Below are positions 1 to 7,993 of a stretch of DNA of 17,831 bases, in pieces; positions within the stretch are counted from its first letter, which is position 1; every line of letters begins with the position of its first letter. Source of the DNA: Candidatus Altarchaeum sp. CG2_30_32_3053 (GTDB lineage Archaea > Altiarchaeota > Altiarchaeia > Altiarchaeales > Altiarchaeaceae). The DNA lies in the NCBI GenBank assembly GCA_001873845.1, contig MNZY01000159.1:1-17831 (forward strand), given 5' to 3'. Below the pieces are notes generated by a model that did no database searches, was not told where the DNA came from, and saw nothing but the letters and a program-made list of their open reading frames with translations. The position numbers and the translations under genes are program-made.

Positions 1-33
1 CTTTTTCAAGGTAAATTATTATGTTTTTGACAA

Positions 34-82
34 TTTAAAAATCTTACAGATTTTTAAAGATTGAAAATCTTACAGATTTTCA
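34..82. repeat. Two successive hairpins with the same core
   Basis: Two perfect stem-loops sit side by side. The first pairs 34-44 with 48-58 (11 bp), and the second pairs 62-70 with 74-82 (9 bp). Both have the triloop TAC and share the 17-base core AAAATCTTACAGATTTT. They precede the aMBF1 gene by about 120 bases. The window edge prevents seeing whether they belong to a longer array. They could act as a terminator of an upstream gene or be part of the hairpin-rich repeat family seen elsewhere in the window. Confidence 0.6.
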
Positions 83-202
83 GTAAAATTACGAGTTTAG
101 GTATGGATACTATTTAAATTTAAATTTAAATGCATAAGATATAAATTTATAATTAATTTTCTATAATTATGTTTTCTAATCAAAAACTTTAAAGACATAA
201 AA

Positions 203-670
203 ATGATATGTGAATTATGTGGCGCACAAATAAAACAAGGGAAGAAAATTATGTTTGTGGGAGCAGCGGTGATCGCATGTAATGACTGTGCGGTTAACGG
301 AAGGATCATCGGAGAGATTAAAGAAGCGGTTGCTGAAAAGCAAAATAAAGATAAAGAAATTTCCGGACAAGTCAGTGTTTTTGGAGAGAGAGAATACGAG
401 ATTGTTGAAAATTTCAGCCATAAAATAAAAAATACCCGGGAAAAGAAGAAATTAAAACAGGAGGATTTTGCAAAGCATATAAACGAGCCGCTCGCATATA
501 TCAAAAGGATAGAATCCGGCTTTGTTCCTTCAATGACAGTTATAGAAAAGATTGAGAAATTTTTAGGTATAAATTTAACAAAAAAGAGGGAAAATATTAC
601 ATTTCCGAAAATTGACAAATCAACAGACGCTATGACCCTTGGCGATATTGCAATAATAAAAAAGAAATAA
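203..670 (+). CDS. aMBF1-type transcription factor (zinc ribbon + HTH)
   Basis: The 155-residue protein has an N-terminal zinc ribbon with C3-x2-C6 and C26-x2-C29. A charged linker follows, then an XRE/Cro-type helix-turn-helix at about residues 72-125, containing KLKQEDFAKHINEP and the recognition-helix region YIKRIESG. This is the architecture of the archaeal homologue of multiprotein bridging factor 1, which is known to associate with the transcription and translation machinery. The ATG at 203 opens directly into the zinc ribbon, so the start is secure. No Shine-Dalgarno is visible, and A/T-rich TATA-like stretches lie within 60 bases upstream. It heads a likely three-gene unit, because the next gene begins 6 bases after its stop. 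The family is clear; the target genes are unknown. Confidence 0.88.
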   Translation: MICELCGAQIKQGKKIMFVGAAVIACNDCAVNGRIIGEIKEAVAEKQNKDKEISGQVSVFGEREYEIVENFSHKIKNTREKKKLKQEDFAKHINEPLAYIKRIESGFVPSMTVIEKIEKFLGINLTKKRENITFPKIDKSTDAMTLGDIAIIKKK

Positions 671-676
671 ACCGAG

Positions 677-1159
677 ATGAAATTCAGAAAACCCCGCGGG
701 ACAGAAACTGAATTAATAAAGGAATGTATCAATAAATTTAAAGGTGAAACCGGTTTTGAAACTGATAAATTTTCTCTGTTTGCTGATAAATTTAATAAGG
801 TCTCCATATACAATGGAATGCCTGTCAGTTTAGCAAATTTGGGGGCATTGTCCATCGGAATGTGTATAGGAAAATTTGAGAAGGATAATACATTTATTCC
901 TTCCCGGGAATTCATGGAGGTAATTAAACCAACTGCGTATGTTTTTGAGATCACTGATGTGATTAATGCGGTAAATTTTATGAAAGGACAGAATATAGGT
1001 AATGAAAAGAAGGACTATATGATTTATACAAAAGAAAAATTAAATTTTGAAGAAAATGCGTTAATTGCGATAAAATACAAAGGTATGGTTTTAGGGGTCG
1101 GAAAATTTTCAAATGGAATAATTATAAATAAAATTTCAAAAAGAAAAAAATTTCACTAA
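677..1159 (+). CDS. PUA-domain protein, NOL1/NOP2/Fmu-associated (COG3270-like)
   Basis: The 160-residue basic protein ends in a region (about residues 125-160) with the pattern ALIAIKYKGMVLGVGKF-NGIIINKISK. This resembles the C-terminal PUA-like RNA-binding domain found in NOL1/NOP2/Fmu ribosome-biogenesis proteins and their short archaeal relatives. The middle (NLGALSIGMCIGKF) is compatible with the same family. No methyltransferase motif is present, so it would be an RNA-binding accessory rather than an enzyme. It starts 6 bases after the aMBF1 stop and ends 13 bases before the next gene, so co-transcription is likely. The PUA-like assignment is from remembered family patterns and is moderate; the exact RNA target is unknown. 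Confidence 0.6.
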   Translation: MKFRKPRGTETELIKECINKFKGETGFETDKFSLFADKFNKVSIYNGMPVSLANLGALSIGMCIGKFEKDNTFIPSREFMEVIKPTAYVFEITDVINAVNFMKGQNIGNEKKDYMIYTKEKLNFEENALIAIKYKGMVLGVGKFSNGIIINKISKRKKFH

Positions 1160-1172
1160 CCGGCAACATAAA

Positions 1173-2009
1173 ATGAAGCCATTGCTGTTTGGAACCGCTG
1201 GAATTCCGCTGATTACCAAAAGCAGGAACACCATTAATGGAATAAGAGAAGTCAGGAATTTAAATTTAGATGTAATGGAACTGGAATTTGTCAGAGGGGT
1301 AAATATAAGTACGAAGACAGCAGATAATGTCAGAGAAATTTCAAAGAAAAACAATGTTGTGCTTACTGCTCATTGTCCTTATTATATAAATTTAAATGCA
1401 GGCAGCGAAGATAAAATAAACGCAGGCATTGAAATGATTTTGCAGACGGCAAGAATAGCAAAAGAATGTGGTGCGGACAGCATTGTTTTTCATGCAGCAT
1501 ACTATATGAAAGAAAATAAAGACAGAACTTATGAAAATGTCTTACGGGCATTAAAGAACACAGGAAAAATTTTAAAGAATGAAAGTAATGATATCTGGCT
1601 CAGACCCGAAACAACGGGAAAGAAAACGCAATGGGGAAATATTGAAGAGGTAATAAAAATTTCAACTGAACTGGAAAATGTTTTGCCGTGTATTGATTTT
1701 TCACACATTCACGCGAGAGAAAACGGGAAATTTAATTCTTACGATGAATTTTGCGAAATTTTGGAGGTGATTGAAAAAAATCTGGGAAAAGAGGCATTGC
1801 AGGAGATGCACATCCATGTTTCGGGAATTGCGTATGGTGAAAAAGGAGAAAAAAAGCATTTAAATTTAGACGAATCGGACTTAAAATACCGGGAACTGAT
1901 TAAGGCGCTGAGGGACTTTAATGTTAATGGGGTTGTGATTTCTGAAAGCCCGAATATTGAAGAAGATGCGATGAAAATGAAAAAGATTTATGAAGGATAT
2001 CAAAGTTGA
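1173..2009 (+). CDS. Endonuclease IV-like TIM-barrel protein (AP endonuclease family 2)
   Basis: The 278-residue protein keeps most metal ligands of the endonuclease IV fold in order: H67 (TAHCPYYINL), H107 (VFHAAYY), E146 (LRPETTGK), D175 and H178 (CIDFSHIHAR), H213 or H215 (MHIHVSG), H229 and E258 (ISESPN). Endonuclease IV has an Asp two residues before the H229 equivalent; here that residue is K227, so the three-zinc centre may be altered. Archaeal proteins of this group are usually annotated as deoxyribonuclease IV or simply TIM-barrel protein. Cleavage at abasic sites in DNA repair is therefore likely but not certain. It follows the PUA gene by 13 bases with no Shine-Dalgarno and is probably the last gene of the unit. 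Confidence 0.8.
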   Translation: MKPLLFGTAGIPLITKSRNTINGIREVRNLNLDVMELEFVRGVNISTKTADNVREISKKNNVVLTAHCPYYINLNAGSEDKINAGIEMILQTARIAKECGADSIVFHAAYYMKENKDRTYENVLRALKNTGKILKNESNDIWLRPETTGKKTQWGNIEEVIKISTELENVLPCIDFSHIHARENGKFNSYDEFCEILEVIEKNLGKEALQEMHIHVSGIAYGEKGEKKHLNLDESDLKYRELIKALRDFNVNGVVISESPNIEEDAMKMKKIYEGYQS

Positions 2010-2542
2010 TCCGAAAATCCATATAACAGATAATATTTCTAATTCGGTATTATTAACCACCACCGCTAACGGTTGATTGCCATATAAAGGGGAACATAAA
2101 TTTGTAGAAATTTAATTAAAAATGTAATTATTCATAGGGTATTTTCAAAATGAAATTTTGAAAATCACCGAACGAAGTGAGGTGACAAAATTTACCTGCG
2201 ATTTTAAAATACTAAAACCATTGATTTCAATCTTTAAAAAATATTTACGAGTAATTTTAAAAATTTACAAAATTAAATATGCTTAACAACAAAAATACGC
2301 TCACTTCGTTCGTATCTTTTTAAATCTTTGGGATTTAAAAATTACGCTCAAACTTTTACGCGTGGGTGGGAAACTCGGAATTTATCAAATTTATGAATTT
2401 GCTCAATAAGTGGTGGTAAATTGCCCTTATACTTCTATAAAATAAGAGGGGATTACTGCTCAATATTGAGCAAATACAAATTTATTTATACAATTAATTT
2501 TAAAACAATTTTAATTTAATTTCTGTTTTCAATTAATCAAAA
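2010..2542. repeat. Non-coding, hairpin-rich intergenic repeat region
   Basis: I see no supportable gene here. The region contains a 10-bp hairpin (2141-2150 with 2156-2165), an adjoining TCACC/GGTGA hairpin (2165-2169 with 2181-2185) holding GAACGAAGTGAG in its loop, an ATACG/CGTAT hairpin (2295-2299 with 2311-2315) holding the reverse complement of the same motif, and a perfect 10-bp hairpin (2317-2326 with 2332-2341). The stretch 2251-2378 is an inverted copy of 12879-13006. Perfect 8-bp inverted arms ACCACCAC and GTGGTGGT lie near 2053-2060 and 2410-2417. The A/T-rich last 60 bases probably hold the pyrI promoter. Confidence 0.75.
2251..2378 (-). repeat. 128-bp dispersed repeat, copy 1
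   Basis: Reverse-complemented, this stretch aligns without gaps to 12879-13006, with about 6 mismatches in 128 positions by hand comparison. It includes a 10-bp perfect hairpin and the GAACGAAGTGAG motif (as CTCACTTCGTTC at 2300-2311). No reading frame is conserved across it. A third, weaker and gapped relative is seen near 10606-10640. Confidence 0.88.
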
Positions 2543-3100
2543 ATGAATGCGACAATTAACAGGAATGAAATTAACAGGAATGAAATTAACATTGATGAAA
2601 TAGACAAGGAGGATAAAATACGGAGGATTAAAAACGGCACTGTAATAGACCATATTGAAGGTGGAAAGGCGTTTTCTGTTTTAAAAATTTTAAACATCGG
2701 TGAAAATTATGACGGTATTGTTTCTGTGGTGATAAATGCAGAAAGTGAAAAGCACGGCAGGAAGGACATCATAAAGGTTGAAGGAAGGACATTGACAAGA
2801 AACGAAACAAATAAAATTTCCCTGCTAACACCCATAGCAACAGTAAATGTCATCGCAGATTCAAATGTTGTTGAAAAATTCGGGGTTGAAGTTCCTGGTG
2901 TGATAATTAATTTGCTTAAATGCCCGAATCCGGAATGTATAACAAACTCGGAAATCCAGTCGGACTCAGAGAATACGGACATTTCAAAGAATTTAAGGTC
3001 AGAGAACATTGAAACAAAAATTTACACAATCTCAAAGAAGCCGTTAAAATTCAGGTGTCATTACTGCGAGAGGGTGTTTTCTGAGCTGGAGTTTAAGTGA
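2543..3100 (+). CDS. pyrI: Aspartate carbamoyltransferase regulatory chain
   Basis: The protein matches PyrI. The N-terminal nucleotide-binding domain begins with RIKNGTVIDHIEGGKA, a GRKDIIKVEGR segment follows, and the C-terminal zinc domain has CPNPECITN and CHYCERVF, giving the four zinc cysteines. In the family, PyrI binds CTP or ATP and bridges catalytic trimers of PyrB for feedback control of pyrimidine synthesis. At 185 residues it is longer than the usual roughly 150. About 15-20 extra residues precede the conserved start, encoded by three tandem 15-bp units (2561-2605: NRNEI, NRNEI, NIDEI), and there is an insertion between the two cysteine pairs. The only Met is at 2543, with no Shine-Dalgarno. 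No pyrB is adjacent, so it is an orphan in this window, and an IS1-type remnant begins 7 bases after its stop. Confidence 0.93.
   Translation: MNATINRNEINRNEINIDEIDKEDKIRRIKNGTVIDHIEGGKAFSVLKILNIGENYDGIVSVVINAESEKHGRKDIIKVEGRTLTRNETNKISLLTPIATVNVIADSNVVEKFGVEVPGVIINLLKCPNPECITNSEIQSDSENTDISKNLRSENIETKIYTISKKPLKFRCHYCERVFSELEFK
2561..2605 (+). repeat. 15-bp tandem repeat x3 inside the pyrI 5' end
   Basis: Units at 2561-2575 and 2576-2590 are identical (AGGAATGAAATTAAC). The unit at 2591-2605 is a diverged copy. The period is in frame and encodes a five-residue repeat in front of the conserved PyrI domain. Confidence 0.85.
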
Positions 3101-3106
3101 AATTAA

Positions 3107-3878
3107 AACTATTCAAAAGGGTAGAAAATGGGGGTGTTAACTATTGATATATTTAATGTTTGAATCCTAAGCGGAAAAGTTCGCAATAAGCCGCGATACA
3201 ATTGTAAGCTGTGTAGGTCTAATTTTGTGCTTGATGATGAAAGAGAAAAGGTTGGACAAGAAGGAAAGGTTTTGGCAGTTTTGTTGTATTCTGCGGGCAA
3301 ATCAGGTTATGGGTTTATCGTGAAACTTTTTAATGTGTCGGGACCAGCAGTTTTGAAATGGATGTGGAGTATGGGCAAAAGATTGCCAGAACCAGGTGTT
3401 GATAGTGAAATCAAAGAGGTTCAAATAGATGAGATGTGGCATTTCATCAATAAAAAAAAACGAAAAATATGGATATGGATGGCCATGGATCGCAGTACAA
3501 ACAAAACCATTGAATGGGTTATTGGCGATCGTTTTATTAAAACGGCTAAAAAACTCTACGAAGAATTTAAACATTTTGCAGTATTTTACGTAGTTACATA
3601 AACGATTGGGGTCTATACAAACAGATTTTTCCAAAAAACAAACTTGTGATAGGTAAGAAAAACACTACTCTCATAGAAGGTAACAATTCCAACATAAGGC
3701 ATTTCCTGGCAGGAAGGACAAGAAGGACAAAGGTTGTTTCAGGATATATAGAAATGTTGGGTTTGACTTTAAGAATATGCCGGAATATAAATGAGGACAA
3801 TATGTTTAGCTATTTTAAGATAAATTTTTATCTATCTTTGGTTAACTCTCCCTATAAATTTAATACCTCTGAATAGTT
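3107..3878 (+). mobile_element. IS1-family insertion sequence, decayed
   Basis: The element is about 772 bp, the size expected for IS1-type elements. Its ends start with AACTATTCA at 3107 and, reverse-complemented, AACTATTCA at 3878, followed by a partly matching AGG-TA stretch, giving imperfect terminal inverted repeats. It carries one transposase reading frame of the IS1 DDE type, broken as described in the gene entry. I could not find a convincing 8-9 bp target duplication in the flanks, consistent with an old insertion. It lies between pyrI and the hexapeptide-repeat gene. Confidence 0.82.
3128..3876 (+). pseudogene. IS1-family transposase, interrupted
   Basis: Reading from ATG 3128, an in-frame TGA at 3161 interrupts the N-terminus, just where the first half of the InsA-type zinc finger should be; only NCKLC, near 3203-3217, of the second half is clear. 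The frame then runs open to 3601 and carries the first catalytic Asp in EVQIDEMWHFI. A shift by one base near 3589-3595 is needed to continue in the other frame with INDWGLYKQIFPKNK (second Asp), VIGKKNTTLIEGNN (catalytic Glu) and NIRHFLAGRTRRTK, which end almost at the right terminus. The order and spacing match the InsB part of IS1 transposases. Programmed frameshifting is normal in IS1, but at the insA/insB junction rather than here. A stop plus a shift therefore point to an inactive copy. Confidence 0.8.
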
Positions 3879-3983
3879 ACTTATTTTAATCAATAAAAAT
3901 AAGTATAAGAGTGATTTTGATTTAATGACTTGTCTTACTTTATATGATGATAAAAAGTATAAACTAAATATAAACCAGCCACA

Positions 3984-4472
3984 ATGCAACCTAAAATTCA
4001 TAAAACAGCAGTTATTTTGGACGGAGCAAAAATTATCGGAGATGTTAATGTCAGCAGGAATTCGTCTGTATTTTATAATGCTGTCGTGCGTGCCGACAGA
4101 AGAAAAATCACAATTGGAAAATTTTCAAATGTTCAGGATAACTGTATTATTCATGCAGAACACAACAATGTCATTATCGGAGATTATGTAAGCATTGGAC
4201 ACGGAGCAATAATTCATGGATGCAAAATTTCAGATAATTGTATAATCGGAATGGGTGCAATAATAATGGAAGATGCTGAAATAAAAGAAAACTGCATAAT
4301 CGGAGCAGGAGCAATAATTACCGAAGGTAAAATTATTCCTGAAAATTCTCTTGTTTATGGAATTCCTGTTAAGGTTGTCAGAAATTTAACAAAAGATGAA
4401 ACTGACTACATAAAACAGAACGCATTAACTTATACTGAACTAGCAAAAAAGAATAATAAATTTCGTTTTTAA
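3984..4472 (+). CDS. Gamma-carbonic-anhydrase-like hexapeptide-repeat protein
   Basis: The 162-residue protein has repeated [IV]IG-type hexapeptides throughout (IIGDVNV, ITIGKFSNV, VIIGDYVSIGHGAIIHG, CIIGMGAII, CIIGAGAII), giving a left-handed parallel beta-helix, probably a trimer. Residues placed like the active site of the Cam/CamH group are present: R36 and D38 in VRADR, Q51 in NVQDN, and the three metal ligands H57, H73 and H78, with the last pair spaced as in gamma-class enzymes. The acidic loop and long N-terminus of true Cam are absent, so this is the short CamH/YrdA/PaaY type. Carbonic anhydrase activity is plausible but not universal in this subgroup. The ATG at 3984 opens directly into the repeats; there is no Shine-Dalgarno. 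Confidence 0.86.
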   Translation: MQPKIHKTAVILDGAKIIGDVNVSRNSSVFYNAVVRADRRKITIGKFSNVQDNCIIHAEHNNVIIGDYVSIGHGAIIHGCKISDNCIIGMGAIIMEDAEIKENCIIGAGAIITEGKIIPENSLVYGIPVKVVRNLTKDETDYIKQNALTYTELAKKNNKFRF

Positions 4473-4478
4473 TTCTTT

Positions 4479-4518
4479 AAAATTAAATTTATCTAAAATT
4501 ATCTAAAATTAAATTTAT
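4479..4518 (+). repeat. Short tandem/nested AT repeats upstream of the CBS gene
   Basis: ATCTAAAATT occurs twice in tandem (4491-4500, 4501-4510), flanked by two copies of AAAATTAAATTTAT (4479-4492, 4505-4518). The block ends 13 bases before the ATG at 4532, covering the distance where an archaeal TATA box of a leaderless gene would lie. Confidence 0.7.
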
Positions 4519-4531
4519 TTAACTAGATAAA

Positions 4532-4951
4532 ATGGACATATCTCAAAATCTGAAGGTAAAAGATGTTATGACAAGAGGAGTAATAACAGTGCCCTTAAAT
4601 ACGGCTGTTAAAGATATTGCAAAAATCATTGTGGAGTCGCATGTGCACGGCGTCTGTATAATTGATGAATTCGGGGAGATTGTGGGAATTGTTTCTGAAA
4701 CAGATATTATAAAAGCGTTTAACAAAGACATTAACAAAGTAACCGCCGAAGAGATTATGACCGACAAAGTTGCAACAATTTCAGGAGAAAGTTATATTGG
4801 AGAAGCAGTTGATGTTATGGTAAAACAAAAAATTCACCGCCTTATCATCAGACACAAAAGAAGGAATGTTGGTCTGGCATTAGCACTTCCAAAAAGACCG
4901 GTAGGAATTTTATCTGCAAGTGATGTAGTTAAGATGATGGCAAAGGATTAA
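4532..4951 (+). CDS. CBS-domain pair protein
   Basis: The 139-residue protein consists of two tandem CBS motifs. The first spans about residues 6-65 (VKDVMTRGVITVPLNTAV to GIVSETDIIKAF) and the second about 70-139 (AEEIMTDKVATISGES to GILSASDVVKMM). There is no catalytic domain, so it is a free-standing Bateman module. In the family such modules bind adenine nucleotides or S-adenosyl ligands and act as sensors. The second repeat has a basic insertion, HKRRNVGLALALPKRP, before its last strand. It follows the hexapeptide gene by 59 bases with its own AT-rich repeat block, so it probably has its own promoter. The ligand and partner cannot be deduced. Confidence 0.88.
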   Translation: MDISQNLKVKDVMTRGVITVPLNTAVKDIAKIIVESHVHGVCIIDEFGEIVGIVSETDIIKAFNKDINKVTAEEIMTDKVATISGESYIGEAVDVMVKQKIHRLIIRHKRRNVGLALALPKRPVGILSASDVVKMMAKD

Positions 4952-5218
4952 ACAAAATTTTAAATTTCGCGGGATTTTTCATATATAGTGAAGCTATCAA
5001 CATTTTACACCTAATATACGATTCATTACAATACTTCAACATGTCAGCAAATTCAAAAATTTTATATTACACATGCCATTGTTATGTCAACACAAAACGA
5101 AAAATGAATACTGTTATGCATCATCAGGATTTTAACATTGGGGTTCACAGTTATTATAAATGTTATCGCCGCGGGAATTTTAGCAATATCTTTAATACAA
5201 CAAATTTTATTCTGAATT
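4952..5218. other. Intergenic stretch with a possible broken small membrane ORF
   Basis: This stretch lies between the CBS gene and the convergent TraB-family gene. One frame on the + strand, from an ATG at 5083, reads seven codons, hits a TGA, then stays open to a TGA at 5219-5221. The open part encodes a very hydrophobic segment (IIRILTLGFTVIINVIAAGIL). This could be the remnant of a one-helix membrane protein or chance in AT-rich DNA. I see no RNA gene. Confidence 0.3.
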
Positions 5219-6391
5219 TTACCAAAGCATCGGAAACATAAATCCCATTGATACAAATGTCGCAATTGAACCACCCGTACTTGTAAAAAAGAATATAAAA
5301 ATTATTCTTATAACTTGATTTTTCCACATGTCCTTCCATTTTCTCATCCTCTGTAAATTTTCAAAATCAATAACCTTTGGCGGACGAACCTTTGCTTCAA
5401 TAAGTGCGGAAACCGTTCCGATTCCTATGCCGGGATGAATTGCAGTAAAAGGCGAAAATATAAATGTTGCTAAAATTGTCAAAGGATGAGCGAACGCTAA
5501 AACAGCACCTATTGCCGCAAATACAGAATGATACAAAAACCATGTCCAAGCCATATTTGTGAATGTTTCCATGCCTCCGACATAAAAACCATAAATGAAC
5601 ATTCCGGCGATAAGCAATAAAATTGAGTATGCAAAAATTTTACCCAAATTTCGCCCTTTTGGGATGCGAGTAATATTCTTCATTAAATTTTCATGCTCTT
5701 CTTTACCTTTTTCATCAAATTTTTCAATGTTCTTTTTTATTCCCGCCAGATGTCCGCTTCCGACAACAGCAACAACCCTATTGCCAGACGCATTCAAAAT
5801 TTTATTTGTCAGATAATAATCCCTTTCGTCTATCAATGTTCTTTTAACATTCGGAAACGCAAGAGACAATTCATCCATCATTTGTGACATAACATCTTTG
5901 TTCTTCAGCTGTTCAATTTCTTCTGCCCTTAACTTCTCGGAGAAAAACAACGACATTAATATTAAGGAAAAGATCTTATATTTTTCAAAAACACCCATTT
6001 TTGAGGACGCCCTTTTCATAGTGATATTTATATCTCTGTCAGCCAGTTCTATCGGAATGTTTAAATTTCTGGCAACATTCGTTGCTTCAATCATCTCTGC
6101 TCCCGGCAAAATTCCAACATCTTCTCCTAACCGTTTCTGAAAATTTGAAAGGATTAAATTTACCAAAAACAGATAAATTTTGCCCTCTTTTATGATTTTT
6201 GTTATATCTGTCTGTTTCCACTTTTCCTTATTATTCAAAATTTCATATCTCCGCGGACATAATTCAACACATACGACATCTGGTTTTTCTGCTTCAATTG
6301 TGCTTTTTACTTCATGGACACTTTCTTTTGATATATGTGCAGTTCCGATTAAGGTTATTTTTTTGTTGTTCTTAATTAGTCGTTCTATCAC
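5219..6391 (-). CDS. TraB/PrgY-family membrane protein
   Basis: The 390-residue protein has the TraB (TIKI-like) N-terminal domain: LIGTAHIS at residues 14-21, the conserved Glu in VCVELCPRR (E43), and the second signature GSGHLAG at 211-217. The C-terminal third, from about residue 250, carries four or so hydrophobic segments (about 252-272, 285-310, 318-332 and 360-388), so it is anchored in the membrane. Bacterial PrgY/TraB inhibits a sex pheromone and the eukaryotic TIKI relative is a metalloprotease; the role of archaeal members is not established. The start is a GTG, since no upstream ATG is in frame, preceded by a 12-bp tandem repeat and no Shine-Dalgarno. It is transcribed alone, facing the CBS gene. 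Confidence 0.88.
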   Translation of the reverse strand: MIERLIKNNKKITLIGTAHISKESVHEVKSTIEAEKPDVVCVELCPRRYEILNNKEKWKQTDITKIIKEGKIYLFLVNLILSNFQKRLGEDVGILPGAEMIEATNVARNLNIPIELADRDINITMKRASSKMGVFEKYKIFSLILMSLFFSEKLRAEEIEQLKNKDVMSQMMDELSLAFPNVKRTLIDERDYYLTNKILNASGNRVVAVVGSGHLAGIKKNIEKFDEKGKEEHENLMKNITRIPKGRNLGKIFAYSILLLIAGMFIYGFYVGGMETFTNMAWTWFLYHSVFAAIGAVLAFAHPLTILATFIFSPFTAIHPGIGIGTVSALIEAKVRPPKVIDFENLQRMRKWKDMWKNQVIRIIFIFFFTSTGGSIATFVSMGFMFPMLW

Positions 6392-6417
6392 TTTTTAGCG
6401 TTTAGTTATTGAAATTT

Positions 6418-6453
6418 AAATTTATTGTTAAATTTATTGTTAAATTTATTGTT
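6418..6453 (-). repeat. 12-bp tandem repeat x3 upstream of the TraB-family gene
   Basis: Three perfect copies of AAATTTATTGTT lie 27-62 bases upstream of the GTG start of the minus-strand gene, overlapping the expected TATA/BRE position. Confidence 0.85.
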
Positions 6454-6576
6454 CGGATTAATAATTTGGTTTCATAAGTTGATATTTTCAGGTATTAAAG
6501 GTTATGCGCTTAATTATTTGTGGAAAAATTTGTAAATTTCAGTCATTGTAAAAAATCATTTCAAAAAATCACGGCA

Positions 6577-7993
6577 ATGAAAAATTTAAGCAAAGAAGAA
6601 CTTATTCAAAAACTTGGAGACATTGAATGGGAGGATTTTGAAGTAAAAGAGGCGAAATCCGATGTTCCAAAAAGTTCCTTGGAGACAGTTAGTGCCTTTT
6701 CAAATACATCAGGGGGATGGCTGGTTTTTGGCGTGAAAAAAGAAGGCAAATATTACGATATTGAAGGCGTTGAAAGTCCCGAGAAAACAGAGCAGGATTT
6801 TATAAGCGTTTTAAGGAATGGATTGAAATTTAATAAAAAATTAGAGGTTAAATGCCAAAAGTATAATTTTGGCGAAAAAACCGTTCTTGCGTTTTATATT
6901 CATGCTTCTGAAAATAAACCGGTTTTTTATGACAATGTTAAGAACTCATTTATTCGTTCGGGTTCAGGAGACCAGCGACTGACTGAACAGGAAATTGTTT
7001 CGTTATACCGCAATTCCTCTTTTGGTACAAGAGATAAAGAATTAACAGACCTCACAATAAATGACTTGAGCATGGAAAGCATAAAGCGTTACAGAACCTA
7101 TCCAAAAAATATAAAGCCGGAACACCATTATAACTCGTTTTCAGATGAGAAATTCCTGACCAAGATACAGGCACTTGAAGATAAGAAAGTTACATTTGCA
7201 GGACTTCTTGTATTTGGAACCGAAGACGCCATTGGAAAATATTTCTCTGATTTCAGGATTGACTACTTAGAAATATTCGGAACAAGTTATGAAGATGCAG
7301 AAAAGCGGTACGAGTTCCGGCTGTCGGATTATCCCAATATTTATGAGTATTTCTTTGCTATTTACGAACGCATTATTAAAAAGACTGATATTCCTTTTGA
7401 GTTAAAAGGTGCTTTCAGGGATGAAAACCAGCCGCAGGTTAAAGCAATAAGAGAAGCACTCGTTAACTTACTGATACATTCGGATTATTTTTCACCTATG
7501 AAGCCCAGAATAAGAGTATTTTTGAATAGGGTAGAATTCTTAAATCCTGGGGACATTGCCTAAACAGTATAAAGAATTACAAAAAGGAGATATTTTTCTG
7601 CCCAGCAATCCGATTATCGCCAGCATTTTCAGAGTGATTGATCTTGCTGAAAACACAGGTTATGGTTTTGACAATATGTTTAAGGGCTGGAGATATCTTT
7701 ACACAAAAGACCCCGTCGTTTTTGAAGGAATTGATTATTACAGGATAGAATTCTTTTTTGAGGTAAAAGTTACTGAAAATGTCCCTGAAAATCGTTTGGA
7801 AAGGATTAAAAATATTATATATAGAGATAACAAAATAAGCATTCCAAAACTGGCAAAAGAAATGAAAGTTAATGAAAAGATAATAAAAAGAGATATAGAA
7901 AAACTCAGGAAGTTAAACAAGATTCGGCGTATCGGCCCGGATAAAGGGGGCTTCTGGGAAATATTAAAAAATGAAAATCAGGAATTAAAATGA
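6577..7993 (+). pseudogene. AlbA_2/Schlafen-type DNA-binding regulator, frameshifted
   Basis: Two open frames together make one COG2865-like protein of about 472 residues. The first, starting at ATG 6577, carries the AlbA_2 domain (FEVKEAK...SAFSNTSGGWLVFGV) and a RecG-like C-terminal region ending at EFLNPGDIA, stop 7561-7563. The second resumes with PKQYKELQKGDIFLPSNPIIASIFR, then a winged-helix segment (ISIPKLAKEMKVNEKIIKRDIEKL), ending at 7993. Deleting one G from the run GGGG at 7549-7552 restores NPGTLPKQY, the usual family sequence at this point, so a single-base insertion explains the break. It could be a real mutation, a phase-variable tract or a sequencing error. An upstream GTG at 6520 is open but adds unconserved residues. 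Members are usually called putative transcriptional regulators. Confidence 0.82.

Noticed and set aside
97..954. Long minus-strand open frame across the first two genes
   Set aside because: It is Phe/Ser/Ile-rich, has no recognisable domain and lies opposite two clearly recognisable coding genes, so it is a shadow.
3098..3890. Target-site duplication around the IS1-type element
   Set aside because: The 8-9 bases on either side of the ends do not match.
3925..4191. Plus-strand frame overlapping the start of the hexapeptide gene
   Set aside because: It is in a different frame from the well-matched gamma-carbonic-anhydrase-like protein and shows no repeat pattern or domain.
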